A stretch of DNA of 58,704 bases from JAHECQ01 sp047638695 (lineage in GTDB: Bacteria > Actinomycetota > Acidimicrobiia > Acidimicrobiales > SZUA-35), in the NCBI GenBank assembly GCA_047638695.1, contig JBLINY010000019.1, positions 1-58,704 on the forward strand. The letters are read 5' to 3'. Below, piece by piece: positions 7,578 through 16,074 of this stretch. The position numbers were made by a program, and so were the translations under genes. The notes beneath the pieces were generated by a model that saw only the letters and a program-made list of their open reading frames with translations, was not told where the DNA came from and did no database searches. The stretch's first letter is position 1. Every line of letters begins with the position of its first letter.

Positions 7578-8672
7578 ATGGAGATATGCCAGCAGGAGAT
7601 CACTGACCGCAGCGCCTGGCAGGGCGCACAGCTGGTCGACGACCGATCCTGGGAGCACCATCTGCGCCCAAGCGATATCGATGACATCGAGGCCTCCCTT
7701 GAGTCGGTCAACAAAGCCGGGCTGAGCCTGAGCAATATCGGCGCTTCCGACTTCGCCGTTCCCTCCCTGGCACCGGTCTTGGCCACGATTGGACAGGAGA
7801 TACGCGACGGCCGCGGGTTCGCAATGCTGCGTGGGTTGCCGGTCGAGCGCTACGAGCTCGACGACCTCGAGAAGATCTACTGGGGTCTGTGCTCTCACCT
7901 TGGTATCGGGATGACTCAGAACAGCGACGCCAGCCTCATCCACTACGTCACCGATGGCACCCTTCGCCCGAACCAGGGTGGACGCGGGGTCGGGAGCCCA
8001 CGGCGCTCGTCACTGCATGTCGATCTCACCGACGCGGCCTCGCTGCTCTGTGTCCGGCAGGCGCCTGACAACCCTGCCAGCTGGGTGGCCAGCTCGGTCC
8101 AAGTGCACAACGACCTTTTGTCCAAGAACCCCGCTGCCTTGGCCCGCCTTTATGAGGGCTTCGAGTGGGATCGGTTGGACGAAGAGGGACCAAGCGAGAC
8201 GCCCACCACCGGTTACAAGGTGCCCGTTTTCAGCGCGGCCGCCGACAACGGTTCGCCAAAGATCTCTTGTCGCTACAACCGCTACTGGATGGCGCAGGCC
8301 CTGAAACGGACAGCCGATCGGCTGCCAGATGACGTCTGGCAGTTGTTCAATCTCTTCGACGAGACTGCCGACGCCAACCATCTGGCCATTCAGTTCGAAC
8401 CGGGCGACATCCAGTTCATCAACAACTTTACGGTGCTTCACGGGCGCGACGCCCACGCTGAAGTTCCCCAGGAAGAGCACAAACGGCTGCTCATGCGAAT
8501 TTGGCTCGATTTCGACGTGCCGAGGCCGGTGGCCGACGACGCACTCGTTCGGCTCGGGGTCGGTCGCCACGGTTCACTCGGCTGGACGGTCGACCAATTC
8601 AATGCCGGGGAACATCTCGGTGCCCATCCACGCTCGGCCGATGGCCGTCCTCTTACCGGAGTCGCCCTCTGA
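7578..8672 (+). CDS. TauD/TfdA family Fe(II)/2-oxoglutarate dioxygenase
   Basis: A 364-residue protein of the TauD/TfdA superfamily. These cytosolic enzymes use Fe(II), 2-oxoglutarate and O2 to hydroxylate or desulfonate small substrates. The metal triad is visible as HVD in SSLHVDLTD (about residue 148) and the distal His in VLHGRDAH (about residue 288), with a following Arg in RLLMRIWL that would bind 2-oxoglutarate. GFAMLRGLPVE is a typical N-terminal beta-strand element. ATG 7578 was preferred over earlier in-frame starts that would run into the divergent tesB gene; GGGGG lies 6 bp upstream. Its TGA overlaps the next ATG by one base (TGATG), so it is coupled to the CoA ligase. The substrate is unknown. 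Confidence 0.87.
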   Translation: MEICQQEITDRSAWQGAQLVDDRSWEHHLRPSDIDDIEASLESVNKAGLSLSNIGASDFAVPSLAPVLATIGQEIRDGRGFAMLRGLPVERYELDDLEKIYWGLCSHLGIGMTQNSDASLIHYVTDGTLRPNQGGRGVGSPRRSSLHVDLTDAASLLCVRQAPDNPASWVASSVQVHNDLLSKNPAALARLYEGFEWDRLDEEGPSETPTTGYKVPVFSAAADNGSPKISCRYNRYWMAQALKRTADRLPDDVWQLFNLFDETADANHLAIQFEPGDIQFINNFTVLHGRDAHAEVPQEEHKRLLMRIWLDFDVPRPVADDALVRLGVGRHGSLGWTVDQFNAGEHLGAHPRSADGRPLTGVAL

Positions 8673-10270
8673 TGCTTCGCGGTCTCAACATGGATCGGCA
8701 ACTGCTGATCTCGTCACTGATCGACTACGCCGGCCGCAACCACGGAAACACACCGGTCGTTACCAAAGGTTCAGACGGACACGTTGTTCGCACCAACTGG
8801 GCCGAGGTGGGGGAGCGGGCAGCAAAGCTGGGCACGGCTCTTCAGACCGCCGGAGTCGAAATCGGTCAACGGGTGGCAACCATTGGTTGGAACGACCACC
8901 GCCACCTTGAGGCCTACTACGGGATTACGGGAATTGGCGCGGTGCTCCACACCGTCAACCCACGGCTTCACGACGACCAGCTCGTCTACATCATCAACCA
9001 TGCTGCTGACACCATCGTGTTCGTCGACCCCGACTTTGCCGACATGGCCGACCGAATCGCCGACCGCTGTCCGACCGTGAAGCAGTGGGTCAGGTTCGAC
9101 GACGAGTACGAGCTGTTCATCGCCGATCACGAGCCCTTGCTCGAGTGGCCCCTGCTCGACGAGTGGTCGGCCGCCACCCTTTGTTTCACCTCCGGCACGA
9201 CCGGCAATCCAAAGGGGGTTGTTCAGAGTCATCGCAGCATCGTCCTGCAGACGTGGGCGACGTGCAGCGGTGACGGGCACAACGTCAACTCGGGCGAGGC
9301 AATCTTGCTGGCCGTGCCAATGTTCCACGTCAACGGCTGGGCCATGCCGTTCGCTTCGGCCATGGCTGGCGCCAAGCTGGTGCTACCGGGGCCCGACCTT
9401 GCTCCGGAGCGCCTCATCGAGTGGATCAATACCGAAGACATCACGCTGTCGGCTGGTGTGCCGACCATCTGGCTTGGCATGGTGCAACACCTGCAGCGCA
9501 CCGGTGGTGACATTCCATCGTTGCGGCGGATCGCGGTTGGTGGTGCTGCCGCGCCGCGATCGCTGATGGACACGCTCGAAGACGACTACGGCGTATTCGT
9601 CTCCCATGTTTGGGGCATGACCGAGATGACCCAAGGGTCGGCCGGTCGCTTCACCCACCGGGTCGAACGCATGCCCCGCGACGAGCAGCGCAAGCGCCAG
9701 GCCATGGCTGGCCGCGAGCTTTTCGGCGTCGAGCTGAGGCTCATCGACGAGGCCGGCAACGAGGTGCCCCGCGACGGCGAAACGCCGGGTGAGTTGCTAG
9801 CTCGCGGTCCGTGGGTCGCAGCATCGTACTTCGAGCTCGAAACTCCCGATTCGCATACCGACGATGGTTGGTTGCGAACGGGCGACGTTGCAACCATGAA
9901 CGACGAGGGCTACATCACCATCGTCGATCGGGCGAAGGACGTCATCAAGAGTGGCGGCGAATGGATCAGCTCGATCGATCTCGAGAACGCAGCCGTCGGG
10001 TGCCCTGGTGTGGCCGAGGCGGCAGTGATTGGTCTGCAACACGACCGCTGGGGCGAGCGTCCGCTGCTGTGTTGCGTGCTCGAAGCGGGTACCGCTCCCG
10101 ATGCGGTGGGACCAGCAATTATCCTTGCCCATGTCGAACAGGAAGTCCCCAAGTGGTGGCTACCCAACGACGTTGTGTACATCGATGAGATCCCGCACAC
10201 GGGCACCGGCAAGATCGACAAGAAGCTGCTTCGTCAGCGTTTTGCCGATCACACCTGGTCCGAAGGCTGA
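8672..10270 (+). CDS. long/medium-chain fatty-acid CoA ligase
   Basis: A 532-residue ANL-superfamily acyl-CoA synthetase. It has the ATP motif CFTSGTTGNPKGVV (about residue 175), WGMTEMTQGS, GWLRTGDVATMNDEGY and DRAKDVIKSGGEWIS, and the C-terminal lysine in HTGTGKIDKK. The IKSGGEWISS form is typical of medium-to-long-chain ligases of the AlkK kind. The start at ATG 8672 overlaps the dioxygenase stop (TGATG); an internal ATG 18 bp later is possible. It sits between a 2-oxoglutarate dioxygenase and an esterase in a three-gene operon, which suggests the operon processes an ester or hydroxylated acid that is hydrolysed and then CoA-activated (inference). It is a different clade from the ligase at 4962. 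Confidence 0.9.
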   Translation: MLRGLNMDRQLLISSLIDYAGRNHGNTPVVTKGSDGHVVRTNWAEVGERAAKLGTALQTAGVEIGQRVATIGWNDHRHLEAYYGITGIGAVLHTVNPRLHDDQLVYIINHAADTIVFVDPDFADMADRIADRCPTVKQWVRFDDEYELFIADHEPLLEWPLLDEWSAATLCFTSGTTGNPKGVVQSHRSIVLQTWATCSGDGHNVNSGEAILLAVPMFHVNGWAMPFASAMAGAKLVLPGPDLAPERLIEWINTEDITLSAGVPTIWLGMVQHLQRTGGDIPSLRRIAVGGAAAPRSLMDTLEDDYGVFVSHVWGMTEMTQGSAGRFTHRVERMPRDEQRKRQAMAGRELFGVELRLIDEAGNEVPRDGETPGELLARGPWVAASYFELETPDSHTDDGWLRTGDVATMNDEGYITIVDRAKDVIKSGGEWISSIDLENAAVGCPGVAEAAVIGLQHDRWGERPLLCCVLEAGTAPDAVGPAIILAHVEQEVPKWWLPNDVVYIDEIPHTGTGKIDKKLLRQRFADHTWSEG

Positions 10271-10273
10271 GCC

Positions 10274-11029
10274 ATGACTCCAGGCAACGACTCGACGATC
10301 CAGGTCTACAATATTGCGGACAATCGCCGGCTTCGGGTGGTTCTGCCCGATGGCTACCACCGCAGTGAGCGGCAGTACCCGGCCGTCTATGTGCTTGACG
10401 AGCGCTGGAGCCTTGGCACCGTGGCCGACACCGCAACCATGTTGGGGATGCAGCGACTGATGCCCAAGGTGGTCATCGTTGGCGTCGGCTATCAGGACGA
10501 CACGTTGGCCGTAGTCAGCGAACGGCGCGGTGGCGACTACACCCCTACCGAGTGGCCCTTCCCAGCCTTTACCTCGATAAAGGGCACGTATCCGTCGGGC
10601 GGCGCCGACCGCACGCTCGATGTGCTGATCGACGAGATCGTTCCCCTCATTGAGGGTGAGTACCGAATCGACACCTCCGATCGGGTGTTGTTCGGCCATT
10701 CGCTTAGTGGCCTGTGCGCCACATGGTGTTTTGCCACCCGGCCCGGTGTGTTCAATCGCTTTCTGTTGGCTAGCCCATCGGTGTGGTGGGACCACCAGTT
10801 CATGCTCACCCAGCCACTGTCCGACCCCGATGACGGCGTTCGACTTTTCGTGTCGGCTGGTGAGCTCGAGCGAGGCACTGTTAGTGGCGTGTACGAGGCC
10901 GTCAGCGCCTTTGCCAGTCGGCTGTCCGATGCCGGTCATGACGCTGTCTTTCAAGAGCTGACCGGCGAACTCCACCATTCCACGATCGGTGCCGCCACCA
11001 GTGCCGGACTACGGGCGCTTTATCGCTGA
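10274..11029 (+). CDS. esterase D/IroE-like alpha/beta hydrolase
   Basis: A 251-residue serine hydrolase of the putative-esterase (esterase D, BesA/IroE-like) family. N-terminal features are RLRVVLPDGY and YPAVYVLDERW, as in the family's (Y/R)-V-x-LP-x-(G/D)-Y and P-V-(L/V)-Y-(L/V)-LD. The nucleophile elbow FGHSLSGL (GHSLSG) lies near residue 140, and the catalytic His is likely in LHHSTI near residue 237. There is no signal peptide, so it is probably cytosolic. It starts 3 bp after the CoA ligase stop and ends the operon. Substrates of relatives include enterobactin and short esters; none can be assigned here. The stop codon is directly followed by a 13-bp-period repeat. Confidence 0.85.
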   Translation: MTPGNDSTIQVYNIADNRRLRVVLPDGYHRSERQYPAVYVLDERWSLGTVADTATMLGMQRLMPKVVIVGVGYQDDTLAVVSERRGGDYTPTEWPFPAFTSIKGTYPSGGADRTLDVLIDEIVPLIEGEYRIDTSDRVLFGHSLSGLCATWCFATRPGVFNRFLLASPSVWWDHQFMLTQPLSDPDDGVRLFVSAGELERGTVSGVYEAVSAFASRLSDAGHDAVFQELTGELHHSTIGAATSAGLRALYR

Positions 11030-11087
11030 TCGCAGGTGTGGTCGCAGGACCTCATCACAGGGCACTATCACAGGGCATCATCGCAGG
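11030..11087. repeat. degenerate 13-bp tandem repeat after a stop codon
   Basis: The core TCRCAGG occurs five times, at 11030, 11042, 11055, 11068 and 11081, a spacing of 12, 13, 13 and 13 bp. The better-conserved copies extend to ATCACAGGGCA. The first copy touches the TGA of the esterase (11027-11029) and the array fills the gap to the end of the convergent lipoprotein gene (11103). It has no spacers and no protein-coding frame. Confidence 0.75.
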
Positions 11088-11102
11088 GAGCTTGCGATGT
11101 GT

Positions 11103-11768
11103 TTACGCGCCATAAGCGCAGCTGGTTACGATGCCTTCGTTGATCGTGCAGAAGACACTGACGGTTGGTTTCAGCAGCATCACAAAGTCGCCGGCTCCCT
11201 CGTCGTACAACAATTGGGCCGCTCCCAAGTCGGCGTCGGGCTCGGTTGGTGCCCACGGTTCGAAGATGGCCCGCACATCGGCCGGCGAGATAGCGATGGC
11301 CCCGGATTCATCGCCGGCGACGATGGCGGTGAAGAGTGCATCGACGGCTTCGGCGTCACTGGCGGCCGGCGCCAGAGTCTCGTCCCACCGGTCACGGCAA
11401 ACCGGGGACACATAGTCGCTGAGCGAGTCGCCAGCCTGGAGGATGTCGAGGTAGTCAACGTCGCTGGCGTTGAGAACCTCGATGGCGGTGATGAGTCTGG
11501 GCGGGACGTCGGCTCCGAGCGCCTCTTCGAGAGCCGATGTGTCTCCGACCCGGCGATACGACAGATACGCGTCGCACAGCGTGGCTCCTTCGTCGCCTGC
11601 CTCGGGTTCGATCGGTGCGTCCGGCTCAGCTGGTGGGTCAGCCTCGGCCGGCGCACTTGTGACGACCGGTGCCGCTGTGATCGGTGCGCCGTCGCTCGTC
11701 TCGACGCCGACCGTGCAGCCGGTGAACCCGAGCGTTGACACCAGCAGGGTGATCATAAACCGTTTCAT
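11103..11768 (-). CDS. secreted lipoprotein, unknown function
   Basis: A 221-residue predicted lipoprotein. The start MKRFMITLLVSTLGFTGC is a short signal peptide with two N-terminal positive charges, a hydrophobic core and a lipobox-like FTGC ending at Cys18. A Pro/Glu/Ala-rich acidic linker (about residues 25-60) follows, then an all-alpha-looking acidic domain with paired cysteines (LCDAYLSY, VCRDRWDE, FCTINEG, SCAYG) that could form disulfides outside the cell. I know no family for it; the general form recalls actinobacterial substrate- or sensor-lipoproteins. ATG 11768 was chosen over upstream in-frame starts because it begins the signal peptide. It is divergent from the LLM oxidoreductase and convergent with the esterase. 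Confidence 0.72.
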   Translation of the reverse strand: MKRFMITLLVSTLGFTGCTVGVETSDGAPITAAPVVTSAPAEADPPAEPDAPIEPEAGDEGATLCDAYLSYRRVGDTSALEEALGADVPPRLITAIEVLNASDVDYLDILQAGDSLSDYVSPVCRDRWDETLAPAASDAEAVDALFTAIVAGDESGAIAISPADVRAIFEPWAPTEPDADLGAAQLLYDEGAGDFVMLLKPTVSVFCTINEGIVTSCAYGA

Positions 11769-11848
11769 AGGATCACCGTACGAACTCGGACTGCCTCGCG
11801 GGGGCACCCCCTGAGCTAGCTTCGCCTCGTCAACCGAAGGAGATGCCG

Positions 11849-13198
11849 GTGCCTGAACCAAAGCGGCTGTTGTTCAACGCCTTCTCGATGAACTGCGTTT
11901 CTCATCTGAACCACGGCCTGTGGGGCCGAGACGACACTCGACAGACCGAGTACCTCACGCTCGAACCCTGGCTCGAGCTGGCGAAAATCCTCGAGGCCGG
12001 TTGCTTCGACGCACTGTTTCTGGCCGATGTGGTCGGCGTGTACGACAACTATCGCGGTGGCCCCGAGACATCGCTGCGCGAGGCAATGCAGGTGCCGGTC
12101 AACGATCCGACGCTCTTGATTCCCGCAATGGCGACGGTGACGAAGAACCTGGGTTTCGCTTTCACCAGCTCGATTTTGTCGGACCACCCCTACAACTTCG
12201 CCCGCAGGGCCTCCACCCTCGATCACCTCACCAATGGTCGGATCGCTTGGAATATCGTGACCTCGTATCTGCCGGGCGCGGCTCGCAACCTCGGATTCGC
12301 GGAGCTGCCCGACCATGACGACCGCTACGAGCGGGGCGACGATTACCTCGAGGTTTTATACAAGCTTTGGGAAGCGAGCTGGGACGACGACGCTGTCGTC
12401 AAGGACAAGGTGGCCGGTGTGTATGCCGACCCAAGCAAGGTTCACCTCATCAATCACGAGGGTCCCTATTACCAGGTGCCGGGGCCGCACCTCTGCGAAC
12501 CATCGCAGCAACGAACTCCCGTGTTGTTCCAGGCCGGCTCATCGGATCGGGGCCGCGAATTCGCGGCCCGCCATGCCGAATGCGCTTTCGTCGTCGGCAG
12601 CGTCGAATCGTCGGGGCGAATAATTGCCGATGTCCGGTCCCGGGCTGCCAAATACGGCCGACACCCCGAAGACATCAAGTTCCTTCAGGCGCTGTCGCCG
12701 GTAGTCGGAGGAACAGAGGCCGAAGCCAAGGCCAAAGAGGCCGAGTATCGCGGGCAGTTGTCGATCGAGGGCGGCTTGGCCCACATGAGCGGCAATATGC
12801 AGGCCGATCTCGGTGAGATAGACCTCGATCTCCCGCTGGCCGACTTCGACTTCAATGGTGTGCAGGGGTTCTTCAAGACGCTGGCCGAGACGGCCCCCGA
12901 CAAATCCTGGACGTTCCGCGATCTGGCCCGACGACAGATCAGCGGCCAGTTCGCCACCGGCAGCCCGGAACAGATCCTGGCCCGACTCGAACGTTATGCC
13001 GCTGTAGGTGTCGATGGCTTCAATCTGATCTACGCAACCACACCTGGAACCTTCGTCGACTTCATCGACGGAGTTTCACCACTGTTGCGAGAGAAGGGCT
13101 TGATGCAAACCGAGTACCGGCCGGGTCCCCTTCGAGAGAAACTGTTTGGGCATGCCCGCCTCTCCGACCGCCACCCGGGAGCATCAGTGCGACGGTGA
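11849..13198 (+). CDS. NtaA/SnaA/DszA-type FMN-dependent monooxygenase
   Basis: A bacterial-luciferase-like flavin monooxygenase of about 449 residues, of the group that includes nitrilotriacetate (NtaA), pristinamycin (SnaA), dibenzothiophene sulfone (DszA) and dimethylsulfide (DmoA) monooxygenases. These need a partner flavin reductase to supply FMNH2. Typical marks are LLFNAFSMNC at the start, WLELAKILEAGCFDALFLADVVG, NLGFAFTSSILSDHPYNFARR, the clade-defining RIAWNIVTSYLPGAARN, and YYQVPGPHLCEPSQQRTPVLFQAGSS. GTG 11849 was chosen because AAGGAG (11837-11842) is 6 bp upstream; ATG 11843 directly touches that site and would add two residues. No flavin reductase gene is adjacent. The substrate is likely an organosulfur or N-/S-heteroatom compound (family-based). 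Confidence 0.88.
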   Translation: MPEPKRLLFNAFSMNCVSHLNHGLWGRDDTRQTEYLTLEPWLELAKILEAGCFDALFLADVVGVYDNYRGGPETSLREAMQVPVNDPTLLIPAMATVTKNLGFAFTSSILSDHPYNFARRASTLDHLTNGRIAWNIVTSYLPGAARNLGFAELPDHDDRYERGDDYLEVLYKLWEASWDDDAVVKDKVAGVYADPSKVHLINHEGPYYQVPGPHLCEPSQQRTPVLFQAGSSDRGREFAARHAECAFVVGSVESSGRIIADVRSRAAKYGRHPEDIKFLQALSPVVGGTEAEAKAKEAEYRGQLSIEGGLAHMSGNMQADLGEIDLDLPLADFDFNGVQGFFKTLAETAPDKSWTFRDLARRQISGQFATGSPEQILARLERYAAVGVDGFNLIYATTPGTFVDFIDGVSPLLREKGLMQTEYRPGPLREKLFGHARLSDRHPGASVRR

Positions 13199-13210
13199 CC
13201 TAGCACCACT

Positions 13211-14065
13211 TCAAAAGGCTTCGATCATCACGGCTGGCGCCCACCAATAGTTGGCGACGGCCTTTCGCTCGACGGACTCGAATCCGGCCCGGTGAAGATC
13301 GTCAGTCCAGCTGGCGATTGGCTGTTCGAACGTGAGTCGTGGGTGTTCGGGGTTGAACTGGCCCACCAACACCGGCATGAGGAACCCGGTTATAACGCGC
13401 GGATGGTCGGCGTACTCTGCGACGCCGGTCTCGTACCGAGCGACCGCGTAACGGGCATGTTCGATTGTTCGATCGGTATACGCCGGTACGTCGAACTCAA
13501 CGATCAGCAGGCGATCGACTCGAGGTCGCAGGTACTCAAGAGCAGCGCGACGCTCGTTTGGCTCGAGGCTGTGCAACGCAAACGTCGACTGGGCCAGCTG
13601 CCACCGTTCGTCGGAGTCGAGACCGTCGAGGAAGTCCGACAGACTCAGGTTGTGGGCCCCGACCCACCGCCCGGGAATCTCGACCGACTTGGCGGCGAGG
13701 GAAAGGAGCTCAGCCGACGGGTCGACCAGATCGATGGTGGCCACATCGGACTGAAGAACCGTTCGGGTCACTCGGCCATCGCCGCAGCCGATATCGAGGA
13801 CTGACGTTGGGTGCAGCTCTCGGTGGCGGGCCCCGACCATCTCGATAGTGAGGGCATAGAGGCTCGGATTCGTCCCGTTGTCGATGAACTCGGCGAAGGC
13901 GGTCGGTTCGTCGTACACGCCGTCCTGTAGGGCGGCCGTGAGATAGCCGACTAGCGCTGGCGCGAGGAGGCTCGGGGTCGGTGCTTCGTGGACTTCCAGG
14001 GCCAGGGCGACGGCCCGTTCGATGTCGGAATTTGCAATGGCCAGCAGTGTTTGTTCGAGGCTCAC
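13211..14065 (-). CDS. class I SAM-dependent methyltransferase
   Basis: A 284-residue protein with a Rossmann-type methyltransferase core in its middle. Motif I is VLDIGCGDGRVTR (about residues 92-104), followed by an acidic turn at TIDLVDPSAE and the post-motif LIVEFDVPAY. About 90 N-terminal residues are mostly helical and carry ALVGYLTAALQDG, possibly a substrate-binding cap. The substrate is unknown; small-molecule methylation is the general expectation. It is convergent with the LLM monooxygenase (13-bp gap) and divergent from the small protein at 14140. No other enzyme of a natural-product route lies next to it, so context does not help. Confidence 0.75.
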   Translation of the reverse strand: MSLEQTLLAIANSDIERAVALALEVHEAPTPSLLAPALVGYLTAALQDGVYDEPTAFAEFIDNGTNPSLYALTIEMVGARHRELHPTSVLDIGCGDGRVTRTVLQSDVATIDLVDPSAELLSLAAKSVEIPGRWVGAHNLSLSDFLDGLDSDERWQLAQSTFALHSLEPNERRAALEYLRPRVDRLLIVEFDVPAYTDRTIEHARYAVARYETGVAEYADHPRVITGFLMPVLVGQFNPEHPRLTFEQPIASWTDDLHRAGFESVERKAVANYWWAPAVMIEAF

Positions 14066-14139
14066 GAAAGCTCCTTCGGTCAGCCATCATGCTGCCCCAT
14101 CTGGGCGACGGGTAGAAGCGACGTGGAGGAGTGATCGGG

Positions 14140-14598
14140 ATGAACATGCTGGACGTCGGCGCAAGGCTGGCCGAGAATGGAGCCATGTCGGAGCTACCGG
14201 GCCAGACTCGCCGAGTGTTCGTCGAGGACATCAGGAGAAACGGAAAGTTCCTTCGCTGCAGCTGGCATCGCGACGATCACGCCTTTGTACTGAGCACCTG
14301 GGACCGCGATGTCTGCGTCTCATCGGCGCGGCTAGGCCCGGACGACGCTTCCCAACTGATCTCCGGTATGGCCGCGGGCTTGGCCGACGCCGTCCGTCAT
14401 CCGCAACCAGCGACCGACCCCGTGTCGTTACCCGCGACCCATCGGGCGACCCGACCTCAACGGTTGCGCATGCGGCTGAACGTGTTCCTCGACACGGCTC
14501 GATCTCGTGTCGCGAGGTCAGGCGACGCCGAGGTAATCGAACTCAAGTCGCAGGTGGCGCCTGAGCGAGCCAGCACCGACGAGAGCCGGCTGGGCTAG
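14140..14598 (+). CDS. hypothetical protein, about 152 residues
   Basis: A small protein I do not recognise. The middle part (FLRCSWHRDDHAFVLSTW, then CVSSARLGPDDASQLIS) looks like a compact mixed alpha/beta domain with several conserved-looking aromatic residues, and the C-terminal third is Arg-rich and probably disordered. No membrane helix or signal. ATG 14140 was chosen because GGAGG (14125-14129) lies 10 bp upstream; GTG 14131 touches that site and ATG 14185 would give a shorter form of about 137 residues. Its TAG and the TAG of the convergent LLM oxidoreductase share one CTAG (14595-14598), so the two genes overlap by 4 bp tail to tail. Confidence 0.55.
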   Translation: MNMLDVGARLAENGAMSELPGQTRRVFVEDIRRNGKFLRCSWHRDDHAFVLSTWDRDVCVSSARLGPDDASQLISGMAAGLADAVRHPQPATDPVSLPATHRATRPQRLRMRLNVFLDTARSRVARSGDAEVIELKSQVAPERASTDESRLG

Positions 14599-15497
14599 AG
14601 CAACGAGATGAGGAACTCGCGTGTGAGCTGGCGCTGGTCGCGGCTGCCAAACTCAGAAGCAGCGAACGTTGTCACTCCGCTCTCGGCAAGCCCCGAGACA
14701 CGCTCGCGAACCTCTTCGACGCCGCCAATGATGGCGAGATCGGCTGGTCCGTCGTAGCCCTCGCGGTCGAGCATGGCCCGGTATGAGGGCAGTGTGCCGT
14801 ACATGGCAAATGACTTTGCAGCCCGCTCCCGAGCTTCGCCAGTTGCTTCGGCCGAACCGTCAGTGACACAGATCGGGAACCCGGCCACTACTTCAGGCTC
14901 GGGGCGACCGGCTGCCTCAGCCGCTTCCTTGATGACCGGGGCCGAGTGCTCGGCGATGGTCGTGGGGCCGGTCATCCAGAGGATGGTGCCATCAGCGAGA
15001 CGGCCGGTGACCTTCAACAGCTGAGGTCCGAGCGCTGCCATCATTACCTTTGGAGCCGGCGCGTCGTACGCCAGGTCGGCCTTGGTGGTGAGGGTCTCAC
15101 CCTCGAAGCGAACCTTCTTGTCGTGCATCAGCGGCATCAGAATCTCGAGATACTCGCGTAGGTGCCGGATGGGCTTGTCGAACGAAATGTTCCAGCTTCC
15201 CTCGACCACCGGCTTGTGTGAAGGTCCAATGCCCAGCACCAATCGGCCATCGATGGCGGCGTTGACCGTGAGCGCCTGTTGTGCGAGAGACATGGGGTGT
15301 CGGGGATACGTGGGCACGACGGCCGTGGCGAAGGTGATGTCGGGAACGGTCTGGCCGGCCACGGCGATGGCAGTGAGGGTGTCCTGGCCGAACACCTGCG
15401 GGATCCAGAGGCTGTCGAGTCCCTGCTGCTGGGCAGTGCCAGCCAACGTGGTGAGGCTCTCGATTGAATCAACGAAGGCAAAAAGTCCGATCTTCAT
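14595..15497 (-). CDS. LLM class F420-dependent oxidoreductase
   Basis: A 300-residue luciferase-like (alpha/beta barrel) protein of the F420-dependent oxidoreductase group common in actinobacteria. Characteristic elements are MKIGLFAF at the start, GLDSLWIPQVFGQDTLTA, FATAVVPTYPRHPMSLAQQA, GRLVLGIGPSHKPV, and the late ADGTILWMTGP. These match family members that hydride-transfer with coenzyme F420 (cytosolic). The substrate is not predictable. ATG 15497 begins at the family N terminus; an upstream in-frame extension has no family similarity. It is divergent from the MaoC-like gene (58-bp gap) and its stop shares CTAG with the stop of the convergent gene. The second LLM protein in the window (11849) belongs to a different subfamily. 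Confidence 0.88.
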   Translation of the reverse strand: MKIGLFAFVDSIESLTTLAGTAQQQGLDSLWIPQVFGQDTLTAIAVAGQTVPDITFATAVVPTYPRHPMSLAQQALTVNAAIDGRLVLGIGPSHKPVVEGSWNISFDKPIRHLREYLEILMPLMHDKKVRFEGETLTTKADLAYDAPAPKVMMAALGPQLLKVTGRLADGTILWMTGPTTIAEHSAPVIKEAAEAAGRPEPEVVAGFPICVTDGSAEATGEARERAAKSFAMYGTLPSYRAMLDREGYDGPADLAIIGGVEEVRERVSGLAESGVTTFAASEFGSRDQRQLTREFLISLL

Positions 15498-15555
15498 GCG
15501 ACCATCCTCGCAGTAGGAGTGGGACCACCGCCATTGGGCTGCTAAACCGGCTGGC

Positions 15556-16074
15556 ATGACTGGCATGTACTTCGAAGAATTCGAGATCGGAAAGCGCTAC
15601 GAGCATCAGCCCGGACGCACCGTGACCGAAGCTGACAATCTCCTATTCACCACCCTGTCGATGAACCCGCAGTCGCTGCATCTCGATGCCGTCTTCGCAG
15701 GTCAGTCGCAATTCGGTCAGATCCTGGTGAACTCCCTGTTCACCTTGGCCACCGTGATCGGCCTGTCAGTAGGCGACACCACCGTGGGCACGACGGTGGG
15801 AAATCTGGGCTTCGACGAGACGAAGTTCCCCGGTCCGGTCTTTGTCGGTGACACGATCTTCTCCTCGACGGTGATCACCGACAAGCGCGAGTCGAAGAGC
15901 CGCCCCGAGTGGGGCATCGTTACCTTCTCTCACGAGGGGCATAACCAGCGGGGCGAGTTGGTCTGCACTTGTGTGCGCAAGGGCATGATGATCAAGCGAT
16001 CTTCACTCGGTCCCGACGATCTCGTTGGCCCCTGGCACGGCTCGCGGGCAGCAACGGAAGGCGACAGCCAATGA
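15556..16074 (+). CDS. MaoC-like hydratase/dehydratase
   Basis: A 172-residue single hot-dog protein of the MaoC (R-hydratase 2) family, which hydrates or dehydrates acyl-CoA thioesters. It carries YFEEFEIGKRYEHQPGRTVTEAD, ending with the catalytic-region Asp, then NPQSLHLDAVFA where Asn/His belong to the hydratase site, and FPGPVFVGDTIFSST, a family signature. It overlaps the CitE-like gene by ATGA, and the same order (MaoC then CitE-like) is known in Mycobacterium tuberculosis Rv2499c-Rv2498c within the leucine/branched-acid breakdown cluster (recalled, not checked). Likely substrate: a branched or dicarboxylic acyl-CoA such as mesaconyl-type (inference). ATG 15565 is an alternative start three codons later. 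Confidence 0.87.
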   Translation: MTGMYFEEFEIGKRYEHQPGRTVTEADNLLFTTLSMNPQSLHLDAVFAGQSQFGQILVNSLFTLATVIGLSVGDTTVGTTVGNLGFDETKFPGPVFVGDTIFSSTVITDKRESKSRPEWGIVTFSHEGHNQRGELVCTCVRKGMMIKRSSLGPDDLVGPWHGSRAATEGDSQ